A stretch of 64,000 bases of DNA from contig NZ_MDKE01000055.1 in NCBI RefSeq assembly GCF_001870485.1, positions 1-64,000 on the forward strand. The letters are read 5' to 3'. Made by a program: the position numbers and the translations under genes. The notes under the pieces are model-generated. The model saw only the letters and a list, made by a program, of their open reading frames with translations, was not told the DNA's origin and searched no databases. This DNA comes from Oceanisphaera psychrotolerans (GTDB taxonomy: Bacteria > Pseudomonadota > Gammaproteobacteria > Enterobacterales > Aeromonadaceae). Below, piece by piece: positions 55,834-64,000 of this stretch (position 1 is the stretch's first letter; each line of letters opens with the position of its first letter).

Positions 55834-58269
55834 TTAAAGACTGGCCAGCAGGCTCCACAGATCTGCCTGCATGGCACCGGCGGTCACTTCGCGGCCGGCG
55901 CCCGGTCCCTGAATCACCAGCGGGTTCTGGCGATAGTGCTGGGTTTCGATGGCAAAAACATTGTCGCCGGGGCGCAGGTGGGCAAAGGCATGATCGTCGG
56001 CGACCACTTCCAGACCCACACGGGCTTCGCCACTGACCGCATCGAAACGCGCGACATGACGTAGCACGCCGTGCTCTTTTCTCGCTCTGGCAAGGGCCTC
56101 GGCCAGGGGTTGATCCAACTCTGCCAGCCGGTCGAAGAAGGTCTCCTTGTCCAGCGTGGCGAGAGACCCGGGCACCAGATCGCTGACCCTGACCCGTTCC
56201 GGATCCAGATCGAACCCGGCTTCCCGAGCCAGAATGACCAGCTTGCGCTTCACATCCTGACCGTTGAGATCCTGACGCGGATCCGGCTCGGTCAGTCCCT
56301 GCTGCCAGGCCTGCAGTACCAGCTCGGAGAAAGGCTGGCTGCCGTCATAGTGCAGGAACAACCAGCTCAGGGTACCGGAGAAGATACCGCTGATGGCGCG
56401 GATCTGCTCGCCCGACTGCTGCAGCTGGCGCAGGCTGCTCTGCACCGGCAATCCGGCCCCCACGGTGGCATTGCTGAGAAACTGAACCCGATGCTCGGCC
56501 AGAGTCTGCTTCAGACGCAGGTAGAAGCCCTGCTCCGATGCCCCCGCCAGCTTGTTGGCGGCAATCAGGTGCACATGCTGCTGAACCAGGTCGGGGTAAT
56601 ACTGCACCAGGTGGTCGGAGGCGGTCAGGTCGAGCGCCACCAACTGGTCGAAGCCGTGTTCTTCCAGGTTTTCGAGCCAATCGGGCCAGACCATGGACGC
56701 GGGCTGAAAATCGTTGAGCACCTGCTCCACTTCCAGCCCCTGACTGGCGAGCATGGCCCCCTTGGAGTCGAATACCCCGTACAGGGTCAGCTGCACGTTC
56801 AGGGTCTGCTCCAGCCGCGCCTTCTGCTGCTGATACAGCTTGAGCCAGGCCTGACCGATATTGCCCCGGCCAAAGAGGATAATGCCCACACGCCGGGCTC
56901 GGCTGAACAGGCTCTGATGCAGCCGCAGCAACAGCGGGTCCAGCACGATTTTGCGCACCACCCCCACCAGGCTGAGGCCGTTACTGGCGGGCTGGATAAA
57001 CTCCAGCGGCTGTTCGTTCAGCGCATGGTAAAAGTGCAGACACTGCTCGGCCTGACCGGTCACCCCCTTGCCCACCAGCGCCACCAGCGAGAAACCTTCC
57101 CGCTGCTGCAGCCCCTCGAAGCCGCCGGCAGGCTGATGATCCCGCAGTTGCGAGAAGACCTGTTCGGCCTGCTCCCGGGTATAGACAATCTGCCACCGCT
57201 TGCGCTCGGGCCGGCGCTTGCTGGCCAACGGCGCCAGTTCGCGCCGGGTCAGCCATTCGGTCAGCGCGTTAACGGTATCCTGATAACGGTCGGGGATGGT
57301 CATCTCCACCAGCACGGCATCGTCTACCGAGGTGACGATACGGGCGCCCAGATCCCGCCGGGGCTCACGCTGGATGCGGGTATGGCCATCATTCGGATGA
57401 TAGCTGCAACGCAACATCAGTTGCTGCTGGCTGGCGGCCACCGGCCCCAGGGTGCGGCAATGCAGCACCGGCGAGCCCAGCCGGGCCAGTTCGGCGGCCT
57501 CCGGCAACGACAACCGGCTCAGCAGGCGGGCTTCCTTTACTCGCCGCGGATCGGCACTGAACACCCCGGGTACATCGCTCCAGATGGTGCTGTGCGAACT
57601 GTCGGCCAGTGCCGCCAGCAGGGTGGCACTGAAATCGGAGCCGTTACGCCCCAGCAGTCGGGTGCGGCCTTCCGCATCGGCGGCGATGAAGCCGGTCACC
57701 ACCAGGATCCGATCCGGGTGCTCGCTCAGAATGTCGTGCAACTGCCGGCGCGAGAGTGCCTCCTCGACCTGTACCGGCGAACCGGATACCCGCAAAAAAC
57801 GGCGTGCATCCAGACTGGAGGCGGGCAGTCCCTGGCTGTTGAGCAGGCTGGCCAGCAACCGGGAAGACCACAGCTCACCGAACGACTGGATAAAGCTGCG
57901 CTGATAGTCGTCCAGTCGCTGGGTTTCCAGCACGGTGGCGATGGTCCTGATATCCTCATCCAGCGCCGCCAGCAGAGCGGGAGCCTCGGTTTCACTCAGG
58001 GTGCTTTCTATCAGTCCGCGTTGAAAACTGTACAGCCCTTCCAGGGTGGCGGCGGCGGCATTATCGCCGCTGACAAAGAGACTGAGCAGCTCAATCAGGC
58101 GGTTGGTGGTCTTGCCTGAGGCCGACACCACGATCAACGCGTCGGGCTGTCCCTGGCTATTGATGATGTCGGCCACCCGATGAAAACAGGCGGCATCGGC
58201 CAGGCTGCTGCCGCCAAATTTGTGTACCGGGCGCCGATGGCTGCCGCTGTCGTTCTGCTGCTGGGTCAT
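55834..58269 (-). CDS. metL: Bifunctional aspartokinase / homoserine dehydrogenase II
   Basis: 811 residues, as in E. coli MetL (810). The aspartokinase domain (about 1-300) has KFGGSSLADA at 17-26 and LGRNGSDFSATLLA. A regulatory linker follows, then homoserine dehydrogenase from about 460 (VGIILFGRGNIGQAWL) with SNATVGAGLPV. It catalyses steps one and three of the aspartate pathway to homoserine. It overlaps metB by one base, the metBL operon arrangement repressed by MetJ. Confidence 0.96.
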   Translation of the reverse strand: MTQQQNDSGSHRRPVHKFGGSSLADAACFHRVADIINSQGQPDALIVVSASGKTTNRLIELLSLFVSGDNAAAATLEGLYSFQRGLIESTLSETEAPALLAALDEDIRTIATVLETQRLDDYQRSFIQSFGELWSSRLLASLLNSQGLPASSLDARRFLRVSGSPVQVEEALSRRQLHDILSEHPDRILVVTGFIAADAEGRTRLLGRNGSDFSATLLAALADSSHSTIWSDVPGVFSADPRRVKEARLLSRLSLPEAAELARLGSPVLHCRTLGPVAASQQQLMLRCSYHPNDGHTRIQREPRRDLGARIVTSVDDAVLVEMTIPDRYQDTVNALTEWLTRRELAPLASKRRPERKRWQIVYTREQAEQVFSQLRDHQPAGGFEGLQQREGFSLVALVGKGVTGQAEQCLHFYHALNEQPLEFIQPASNGLSLVGVVRKIVLDPLLLRLHQSLFSRARRVGIILFGRGNIGQAWLKLYQQQKARLEQTLNVQLTLYGVFDSKGAMLASQGLEVEQVLNDFQPASMVWPDWLENLEEHGFDQLVALDLTASDHLVQYYPDLVQQHVHLIAANKLAGASEQGFYLRLKQTLAEHRVQFLSNATVGAGLPVQSSLRQLQQSGEQIRAISGIFSGTLSWLFLHYDGSQPFSELVLQAWQQGLTEPDPRQDLNGQDVKRKLVILAREAGFDLDPERVRVSDLVPGSLATLDKETFFDRLAELDQPLAEALARARKEHGVLRHVARFDAVSGEARVGLEVVADDHAFAHLRPGDNVFAIETQHYRQNPLVIQGPGAGREVTAGAMQADLWSLLASL

Positions 58270-59429
58270 TACTTGCTTAATACCTTGAATGCATTGTCCA
58301 AATCGTCGATCAAATCACGCACGTCCTCGATGCCCACCGACACCCGCAGCAGCTGGTTGCTGATGCCGGCGACGAGGCGGGCCTCTTCGGTCATGGCCGC
58401 GTGGGTCATGGTGGCCGGGTGGGCGATCAGACTTTCTACCCCGCCCAGCGACTCGGCCAGACAGAACAGGTTAAGCTGCTTCAGGAAGGCTCTCATGCCG
58501 CTTTCGTCCACGTTCAGCTCGAAGCTGAGCATGGCACCAAACCCGGACTGCTGACGCGCTGCCACCTCGTGACCGGGGTTACCGGGCAGGCTGGGATGAT
58601 AGATGGCCTTCACTTCCGGGCGCCCCTGCAGATAGGCGATCAGCGCCTCGGCATTCTCGCAGTGCTGACGCATGCGCACGCCTAGGGTACGCAGGCCACG
58701 CAGGGTCAGGTAGCTGTCGAAGGCCGAACCGGTCAGCCCCAGGCAGTTGGCCCACCAGCGCAGTTCTTCGGCCAGCTCGGCATCGGCGGCCACCACGGCA
58801 CCGCCCAGCACGTCGGAATGACCGTTGATGTATTTGGTGGTGGAGTGCACCACCAGGTCGGCCCCCAGGCTCAGCGGTTGCTGCAGTGCCGGCGACAGGA
58901 AGGTGTTGTCGACCACGCTCAGGGCACCGGCAGCCTTGGCTGCCGCGCACAGGGCCGCGATATCTACTACCCGCAGCAAGGGGTTGGAGGGAGTTTCAAT
59001 CCACAGGATTTTGGGCTGCTTGGCCAGGGCTGCCGACAGCGCCGCGGCATCGTTCTGATCCACGTATTCCACCCGGAAGTTGCCTTTCTTCGCCAGGGCA
59101 TTGAACAGCCGGTGGCTGCCACCGTAGCAATCGTGAGGCGCCAGCAGCAGATCGCCGGCCTGCAACTGGGAGGTGATGATCAGATTGATGGCGCCCATGC
59201 CGGTGGAGGTCACCGCCGCACCGGCGCCCTGCTCGAGCCTGGTCAGGGCCTCGATCAGCGTCTGTCGGGTCGGGTTGCCGGAGCGGGTGTAGTCAAACTG
59301 GCGCGGCTGATCGAAATCGGCAAAAGAATAGGTGCTGGTGAGGTAGACCGGCGGCACCACCGCACCATGCTGGGTATCGGTATCGATACCGGTACGAACG
59401 GCATAAGTCTGGGTCTGGTAATCTGGCAT
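58269..59429 (-). CDS. metB: Cystathionine gamma-synthase
   Basis: 386 residues from the ATG at 59429, preceded by AGGAGAGG; the frame is open 17 codons further. PLP enzyme of the Cys/Met metabolism family, with the PLP lysine at Lys199 in VVHSTTKYINGHSD, and YTRSGNPTR and ETPSNP motifs. It joins O-succinylhomoserine and cysteine to cystathionine. It is divergent from metJ with MetJ-box-like DNA between. Confidence 0.95.
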   Translation of the reverse strand: MPDYQTQTYAVRTGIDTDTQHGAVVPPVYLTSTYSFADFDQPRQFDYTRSGNPTRQTLIEALTRLEQGAGAAVTSTGMGAINLIITSQLQAGDLLLAPHDCYGGSHRLFNALAKKGNFRVEYVDQNDAAALSAALAKQPKILWIETPSNPLLRVVDIAALCAAAKAAGALSVVDNTFLSPALQQPLSLGADLVVHSTTKYINGHSDVLGGAVVAADAELAEELRWWANCLGLTGSAFDSYLTLRGLRTLGVRMRQHCENAEALIAYLQGRPEVKAIYHPSLPGNPGHEVAARQQSGFGAMLSFELNVDESGMRAFLKQLNLFCLAESLGGVESLIAHPATMTHAAMTEEARLVAGISNQLLRVSVGIEDVRDLIDDLDNAFKVLSK

Positions 59430-59482
59430 ATCCTCTCCTTTGCACACTGGCAGCCTGATAATACGGAACTTCCAAAGCACGC

Positions 59483-59511
59483 ACAGTAACCCAGCCGATA
59501 TGAGCCGTCAA
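59483..59511 (-). promoter_or_regulatory. metB promoter
   Basis: On the minus strand TTGACG (59511-59506), a 17-bp spacer and TACTGT (59488-59483) give a good sigma70 promoter. The start lies about 45 bp before metB. Confidence 0.7.
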
Positions 59512-59534
59512 TCCTTCCGGACGTCTATCGTTCT
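59511..59534. promoter_or_regulatory. Met boxes (MetJ operator)
   Basis: Three adjacent 8-mers, ATCCTTCC, GGACGTCT and ATCGTTCT, fit the MetJ consensus AGACGTCT with 4, 7 and 4 matches. Tandem boxes are required for MetJ binding. They abut the metB -35 element and lie ahead of metJ, so both would be repressed by MetJ-S-adenosylmethionine. Confidence 0.6.
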
Positions 59535-59545
59535 TTGCTGTTGGA

Positions 59546-59574
59546 TTGCCAATAAAAAACGTAAGGGTTACAAT
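59546..59574 (+). promoter_or_regulatory. metJ promoter
   Basis: TTGCCA (59546-59551), 17 bp, TACAAT (59569-59574). The start would be about 28 bp before the metJ ATG. Confidence 0.7.
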
Positions 59575-59608
59575 CCGGCTCGGATTTTAACCTTGATGCG
59601 GGTAGATA

Positions 59609-59941
59609 ATGAAAACTGAATGGAACGGCGATTATATCAGCCCTTACGCCGAGCACGGCAAGAAAAACGAACAGGTCAAAAAGATCACCGTGTCCATACC
59701 GCTCAAGGTATTGAAGATACTGACCGACGAACGCACCCGTCGTCAGGTCAACAACCTGCGCCATGCCACCAACAGCGAGTTGCTGTGCGAGGCCTTTCTG
59801 CACGCCTATACCGGTCAGCCCCTGCCCCAGGACGAAGACCTGCGCAAGGACGTATCCGATCAGATACCGGCTCATGCCCGGGCCATCATGACCGAACTGG
59901 GTATCGAGATAGAAGACTACGCCATCGGCGACGAAGAATAA
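59609..59941 (+). CDS. metJ: Methionine repressor MetJ
   Basis: 110 residues. Ribbon-helix-helix protein with the DNA-contacting strand in [19 protein letters not shown] (about 22-40). S-adenosylmethionine is the corepressor. [22 protein letters not shown] is the normal MetJ N-terminus, and the protein is five residues longer than in E. coli. It is divergent from metBL, as in enterobacteria. Confidence 0.96.
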   Translation: MKTEWNGDYISPYAEHGKKNEQVKKITVSIPLKVLKILTDERTRRQVNNLRHATNSELLCEAFLHAYTGQPLPQDEDLRKDVSDQIPAHARAIMTELGIEIEDYAIGDEE

Positions 59942-59957
59942 CAAGGCCCGAGATCCC

Positions 59958-60452
59958 ATGGAACGTTTTGCCGAGAACCTTCTTTATGCCTCCCGCTGGC
60001 TGCTGGCGCCGATTTATTTCGGCCTGTCGCTGGCAGTGCTGGCCCTGGCGATCAAGTTTTTTCAGGAAGTTTTTCACTTGTTGCCGCACGTCTTCAGCAT
60101 CGCCGAAGCAGAGCTGATCCTGGTGATACTGTCGCTGATCGATATGGCGCTGGTCGGTGGTCTGCTGGTCATGGTGATGATTTCGGGTTACGAGAACTTC
60201 GTCTCCCAGCTGGATATAGATGAAAACAAGGAAAAGCTGAACTGGCTGGGCAAGATGGATTCCGGCTCGCTGAAGATGAAAGTCGCGGCCTCCATCGTCG
60301 CCATTTCCTCCATCCACCTGCTGAAAGTGTTCATGAATGCCCAGAATATAGCGGACAACAAACTGCTCTGGTATGTAGTGATCCACATGACCTTTGTGCT
60401 GTCCGCCTTTGCCATGGGTTTTCTGGACAAGATGACCAAGCACAAGCACTGA
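59958..60452 (+). CDS. yqhA: YqhA family inner-membrane protein (TIGR00645)
   Basis: 164 residues with about four membrane helices. It starts [21 protein letters not shown] and contains [16 protein letters not shown], the family signature. Function is unknown. It follows metJ by 16 bp and is probably co-transcribed with it, ending at a strong terminator. Confidence 0.9.
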   Translation: MERFAENLLYASRWLLAPIYFGLSLAVLALAIKFFQEVFHLLPHVFSIAEAELILVILSLIDMALVGGLLVMVMISGYENFVSQLDIDENKEKLNWLGKMDSGSLKMKVAASIVAISSIHLLKVFMNAQNIADNKLLWYVVIHMTFVLSAFAMGFLDKMTKHKH

Positions 60453-60506
60453 GGCCGGCGGATGGTCGAGCGGTCAATGTTCGGCTAGTGAAGATGTTCG
60501 ACGAAT

Positions 60507-60542
60507 AAAAACGGCTCTGGCGTCACCGCCAGAGCCGTTTTT
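60507..60542. terminator. Bidirectional terminator between yqhA and cysQ
   Basis: A 12-bp perfect stem ACGGCTCTGGCG / CGCCAGAGCCGT has a TCAC loop and is flanked by AAAA and TTTT. It serves both convergent genes. Confidence 0.92.
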
Positions 60543-60583
60543 ATCTGCGCATTGCACCAAGGCCTGCGACGCGCGGTGTGGGT

Positions 60584-61399
60584 TTATTCCGACGGCACCA
60601 GGATCGTCGACCAGGGCAGCCCCGCATCCCCCAGGGTGACGAAGTTGGGATTGATCAGGCTGTCGCGCCGGTTGTAGCTGAGCCGGTTCAGACTCAGATC
60701 CAGAATGCGGCCCCCCGCCTCTTCCACTATGCACTGGGTCGCCCCGGTATCCCATTCGCCGGTCGGGCCGATACGCATATAGATGTCGGCCTCCCCTTCG
60801 GCCACCAGGCAGGATTTGAGCGAGCTGGAGCCCAGCGGCACCAGCTGATAGTCAAGCGAGGACGTCAGCCGGGAGCGTACCCAGTCAACGTTCTGCCGGC
60901 GGCTGATGACGATGCGCAGCCGGGTCGGCGGCTCGGTCGGATCATAATGTCGCGCCGCAATCTGCCTGGTCTCGCCGTTCGCTTCCTTGAAGGCGCCATG
61001 GCCACGCGCCGCATAATACAAGAGATTGTTCACCGGTCCGTACACCACTCCCAGCACCGGCTTGCCATCTTCGATCAGCGCTATCATGGTCGTAAAGTCA
61101 CCGCTGCCGGCAATAAACTCCTGGGTGCCATCCAGCGGGTCCACCAGCCAGTAACGCGGCCAGCGACGGCGCTCGGCCAGCGGGATAGTCCCCCCCTCTT
61201 CGGACAGCACGGGTATATCGGCCAGCTCCCGCAGCGCCTGATCGAGATAGACGTGGGCAGCCAGATCGGCACTGGTCACCGGGCTGTCATCGTCTTTGTG
61301 TTCGGCCTGGTACTGTCCACTGTTGTACAGGGCCAGGATCAGGCTACCGGCTTCGCGGGCGGCGGCTTTAACACCGGGTAACAAGGCACAGATCTCCAT
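60584..61399 (-). CDS. cysQ: 3'(2'),5'-bisphosphate nucleotidase CysQ
   Basis: 271 residues, inositol-monophosphatase superfamily. It removes the 3'-phosphate of PAP formed in sulfate assimilation. Metal-binding motifs are SEEGG (66-70), DPLDGT (87-92) and the late EWDTGATQCIVEEAGG. It starts 2 bp after nudE, so they are co-transcribed. Confidence 0.94.
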   Translation of the reverse strand: MEICALLPGVKAAAREAGSLILALYNSGQYQAEHKDDDSPVTSADLAAHVYLDQALRELADIPVLSEEGGTIPLAERRRWPRYWLVDPLDGTQEFIAGSGDFTTMIALIEDGKPVLGVVYGPVNNLLYYAARGHGAFKEANGETRQIAARHYDPTEPPTRLRIVISRRQNVDWVRSRLTSSLDYQLVPLGSSSLKSCLVAEGEADIYMRIGPTGEWDTGATQCIVEEAGGRILDLSLNRLSYNRRDSLINPNFVTLGDAGLPWSTILVPSE

Positions 61400-61401
61400 G
61401 C

Positions 61402-61959
61402 TTACTCCTCTTTATTGAGCCAGTCCTGCAGTAAAAACAGGCCGCAGATGCTGCGCGCTTCACTGAAGTCCGGCCGGGCCATCAGCTGGTCCAGTTGATC
61501 CAGCGGCCAGGGCACCACGTCCAGCGGCTCCGGCTCATCCCCCTCGCGCTGTTCAGGATACAGATCCCGAGCCAACAAGATATCCATACGACTACCAAAA
61601 TAACCGGGTGCCAGCGTCACCTGTTTCAGGTGCGTCAATTGTCTCGCCCCGTAGCCGATTTCTTCCATCAGCTCGCGGTTACCCGCCTCGATGGCGTCTT
61701 CTCCCGGATCGATCAGTCCCTTGGGGAAACCCAGTTCATAACTGTGGGTACCGGCGGAATACTCACGGATCAGCAAGATGGTCTCTTCGTCGAGCAACGG
61801 CACCAGCATCACGGCACCACGACCGCTGTTGCGCATGCGCTCGTACACCCGTTCCACACCGTTACTGAACTTGAGATGGACCGACTCCACCTTGAATAAC
61901 CGACTTTCCGCCACCATTTCGGTGTGCAGTATCTCGGGTTTTTGTTTGTTGTCCGCCAT
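61402..61959 (-). CDS. nudE: ADP compounds hydrolase NudE
   Basis: 185 residues. The Nudix box lies at 81-103 (GLIDPGEDAIEAGNRELMEE then IGY), with the expected GX5EX7REUXEEXGU spacing. NudE hydrolyses ADP-ribose, NADH and diadenosine compounds. It is divergent from hslR, the same nudE/hslR neighbourhood as in enterobacteria. Confidence 0.94.
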   Translation of the reverse strand: MADNKQKPEILHTEMVAESRLFKVESVHLKFSNGVERVYERMRNSGRGAVMLVPLLDEETILLIREYSAGTHSYELGFPKGLIDPGEDAIEAGNRELMEEIGYGARQLTHLKQVTLAPGYFGSRMDILLARDLYPEQREGDEPEPLDVVPWPLDQLDQLMARPDFSEARSICGLFLLQDWLNKEE

Positions 61960-62085
61960 GTCCCGTTTCCGTATCTTGGCTCACCCTACCCAGAGATTAT
62001 CGCAACTCTCGGTAAACGTCTGCCCACAAGTTGCCGGAAGCGGGGTTTTACCCCGTCGAGATACGCCCCGGGCCGGGGCATCTGG

Positions 62086-62091
62086 TATAAT
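62086..62091 (+). promoter_or_regulatory. hslR promoter, extended -10
   Basis: TGG-TATAAT lies about 30 bp before the start codon, with no clear -35 hexamer. A GC-rich hairpin (GCCCC...GGGGC, 62065-62079) sits just upstream. A heat-shock sigma32-type promoter was not recognised. Confidence 0.55.
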
Positions 62092-62121
62092 TCAGACCCG
62101 GTTTTAATGAGAGCGAGCGCA

Positions 62122-62514
62122 ATGAACGGAGAAAACCCCTCCATCCGTCTGGATAAATGGCTGTGGGCCGCCCGCTTCTACAAGACTCGCAGCCTGGCCC
62201 GCACCATGATTGACGGCGGCAAGGTGCACTACAATGGCCAGCGCAGCAAACCCAGCAAACAGGTAGAGGTCGGCGCCCTGATCCGCCTGCGTCAGGGTAA
62301 CGATGAAAAGGAAGTCGTGGTGCTGGAACTGTCGGAGCACAGAGGCAAGGCAGAGCAGGCCCAGCGTTTGTATCGGGAAACCGAAGACAGCATCAAGCAG
62401 CGCGATAAAAACGCCGAGGCCCGCAAACTCAACAGCCAGTTTGCCCCCAGCCCCGAGCGCCGGCCGGATAAAAAGGAACGGCGCACCCTGCTGAAAATCA
62501 AGCAGGGAAACTGA
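62122..62514 (+). CDS. hslR: Heat shock protein 15, ribosome-associated
   Basis: 130 residues from the ATG at 62122, with GAGCGAG upstream; an ATG five codons earlier lacks a ribosome site. The S4-like RNA-binding domain covers about residues 8-60 (IRLDKWLWAARFYKTRSLAR), and the basic tail ends RRTLLKIKQGN. Hsp15 binds free 50S subunits that carry stalled peptidyl-tRNA. It is followed by hslO. Confidence 0.93.
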   Translation: MNGENPSIRLDKWLWAARFYKTRSLARTMIDGGKVHYNGQRSKPSKQVEVGALIRLRQGNDEKEVVVLELSEHRGKAEQAQRLYRETEDSIKQRDKNAEARKLNSQFAPSPERRPDKKERRTLLKIKQGN

Positions 62515-62626
62515 GCCAGCCCGGGGGCCCGGACAGACAACCGCCTCTGGCCTGGCGCAGAGCTGAGGCGGGCGACTTACACTTTATATACAGACGATAA
62601 CGGCCATCGGCCGATACAGGACTTTT

Positions 62627-63487
62627 ATGACTCACATCGATCAACTTCATCGTTATCTGTTCGACAACTACCAGGTGCGGGGAGAACTGGTCCAGCTGCA
62701 GCAAAGCTTGCACCAGGTGCTGGCATCCCAGGCCTATCCGACGCCGGTCAAACGGCTGCTGGGTGAGCTGCTCACCGCCACCAGCCTGCTGACCGCCACC
62801 CTCAAGTTTGAAGGCCATATCACGGTACAGTTGCAGGGCGACGGCCCGGTGTCCATGGCCGTGATCAACGGTGACCACCAGCAGCATCTGCGCGGCGTGG
62901 CCCGGTGGGAAGGCGAGGTGCCCGACAGCGACAAGCTGGCCGATATCGTCGGCAAGGGCTACCTCGCCATCACCATTACCCCCTTTGAAGGCGAACGCTA
63001 TCAGGGCATCGTCGAACTCGGCGAGCACTCTCTGAGCGAAAGCCTGGAAAACTACTTTGCCCAGTCCGAGCAGCTGAATACCCGCATCTGGCTGTTTACC
63101 GACCTGCAGCACGAACAGCCTCGCTGTGCCGGTATGCTGTTGCAGGCACTGCCCGGTGACCAGGAAGGCGACTTTACCCATCTCGAAGCCCTGACCCATA
63201 CCATCAAGGCCGACGAGCTGATGAACCTGGATGCGCACGAAATTCTGTACCGCCTCTATCATCAGGAAGCGGTGCGGGTATTCGACCCTCAGCCGGTTCG
63301 TTTTCAGTGCACCTGCTCGCGGGAAAAATGCGAACAGGCGCTGTTGCAGGTGGGCCAGGAAGAAGCCCGGGATATTGTGAAGGAAGAAGGTAAAATTGAA
63401 ATGCACTGTGATTATTGCGGCAATCGATACCACTTCAACGAAGCCGATCTGCAGAGCCTGTTCAATGACGCGCCGACACTGCATTAA
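62627..63487 (+). CDS. hslO: 33 kDa redox-regulated chaperonin Hsp33
   Basis: 286 residues. The C-terminal zinc centre is intact: CTC at 228-230 and CDYC at 261-264 (CXC-X30-CXXC). Oxidation of these cysteines releases zinc and activates the holdase. An extra Cys235 lies nearby. The substrate-binding N-terminal domain has LLGELLTATSLLTATLKFEG. It lies 112 bp after hslR and before pckA, as in E. coli. Confidence 0.95.
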   Translation: MTHIDQLHRYLFDNYQVRGELVQLQQSLHQVLASQAYPTPVKRLLGELLTATSLLTATLKFEGHITVQLQGDGPVSMAVINGDHQQHLRGVARWEGEVPDSDKLADIVGKGYLAITITPFEGERYQGIVELGEHSLSESLENYFAQSEQLNTRIWLFTDLQHEQPRCAGMLLQALPGDQEGDFTHLEALTHTIKADELMNLDAHEILYRLYHQEAVRVFDPQPVRFQCTCSREKCEQALLQVGQEEARDIVKEEGKIEMHCDYCGNRYHFNEADLQSLFNDAPTLH

Positions 63488-63516
63488 TATTTAATCCAGA
63501 TCATTTAGTTCAGGTT

Positions 63517-63539
63517 AATAGGGGCTTTATGCCCCTATT
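63517..63539 (+). terminator. Hairpin after hslO
   Basis: A 9-bp perfect stem AATAGGGGC / GCCCCTATT with a 5-nt loop, followed by GACTTAATT. A weak T tract makes it a moderate terminator. Confidence 0.6.
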
Positions 63540-63668
63540 GACTTAATTCGTTTCGCAAAGCCCCAAATTTTGACACCGATCCCCTAAACGCCGCCTGATT
63601 CCTGCTAGTCTGCCGACATAAAACAATCCTAATAACGATCCTTACCCAACCCGTACCAGGAGATAATA

Positions 63669-64000
63669 ATGACGTCCAAGGCGCAGCAATTAGGCCTTTC
63701 GCAATACGGTATCAATGACGTTACCGAGATCCTTCACAACCCGTCTTACGAACTGCTGTTCGCAGAAGAAACCCGTGCGGATCTGGAAGGCTACGAAAAA
63801 GGCGTGGAAACCAGCCTTGGCGCCGTTGCCGTGGACACCGGTATCTTTACCGGCCGCTCTCCCAAGGACAAGTACATAGTACGTGACGATGTCACCCGCG
63901 ACACCGTCTGGTGGGCCGACCAGGGCAAGAACGACAACAAGCCGATGAGCCAGGAAACCTGGACCGAGCTGAAAGCCCTGGTAACCGGACAGCTGTCCGG
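63669..64000 (+). CDS. pckA: Phosphoenolpyruvate carboxykinase (ATP), 5' part only
   Basis: The gene runs off the right edge; 110 codons are visible of about 530-540. [21 protein letters not shown] starts the protein. [23 protein letters not shown] (around residues 50-72, here in two parts) is the conserved PckA segment that includes the substrate-binding arginine in TGRSPKDK. It converts oxaloacetate to PEP for gluconeogenesis. It has AGGAG upstream of the ATG and follows hslO, as in E. coli. Confidence 0.94.
   Translation, partial: MTSKAQQLGLSQYGINDVTEILHNPSYELLFAEETRADLEGYEKGVETSLGAVAVDTGIFTGRSPKDKYIVRDDVTRDTVWWADQGKNDNKPMSQETWTELKALVTGQLS

Noticed and set aside
56071-58119. 682-codon plus-strand frame
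   Set aside because: Antisense shadow of metL in GC-rich DNA; glutamine/leucine-rich translation with no domain.

Overview
The window is chromosomal DNA from a gammaproteobacterium. Ribosomal operon order, E. coli-like promoter and leader architecture, an ArgH-acetyltransferase fusion (argH(A)), the order cysQ-nudE / hslR-hslO-pckA, and GC-rich coding with divergently arranged regulators all fit a marine or brackish relative of the Aeromonadales (Oceanimonas/Zobellella/Oceanisphaera-like). That placement is inference from gene content, not from a search.

Bases 1-14400 (mostly minus strand): the window opens inside the leader of an rRNA operon running off the left edge (P1 promoter, boxB/boxA-like elements). 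A run of fifteen GGTAGAA heptamers follows, then the whole S10-spc-alpha ribosomal block read leftwards: rpsJ-rplCDWB-rpsS-rplV-rpsC-rplP-rpmC-rpsQ | rplNXE-rpsNH-rplFR-rpsE-rpmD-rplO-secY-rpmJ | rpsMKD-rpoA-rplQ, with recognisable S10, spc and alpha leader/promoter regions.

Bases 14500-24700: arginine biosynthesis, argCBFG and argH(A) on the minus strand and argE divergent on the plus strand, with tandem ARG boxes between argC and argE. Then ppc, which carries a single-base frameshift. Bases 25000-29500: glpT with CRP and GlpR-like sites, a BASS-family transporter, ybaK, and the start of a Fur-box-preceded imelysin / di-haem protein / imelysin / DUF1513 iron-associated operon (28224-33299). 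Its first gene is also frameshifted, just after the lipobox. A 24-bp perfect inverted repeat with a nested hairpin lies inside this operon.

Bases 33700-37500: proVWX osmoprotectant ABC transporter and a small GlsB/YeaQ-type membrane protein. Bases 37900-48400: a nitrogen-compound catabolic island whose substrate I cannot name (flavoprotein monooxygenase, Rid-family protein, DUF1028 protein, ArgE-like M20 amidohydrolase, APC permease, class-III aminotransferase, aldehyde dehydrogenase, LysR regulator). Two of its promoters share an operator-like motif. This is the best candidate here for an undescribed system. Bases 48700-55500: a complete four-carbon sugar-acid (L-threonate/D-erythronate) pathway, ltnD-otnK-otnC-otnI-deoR-denD-gntP, behind a striking helically phased dyad of TGTGA half sites.

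Bases 55800-64000: metL-metB divergent from metJ-yqhA, cysQ-nudE, hslR-hslO and the 5' end of pckA. No tRNA, intact insertion sequence, prophage or CRISPR array was seen.
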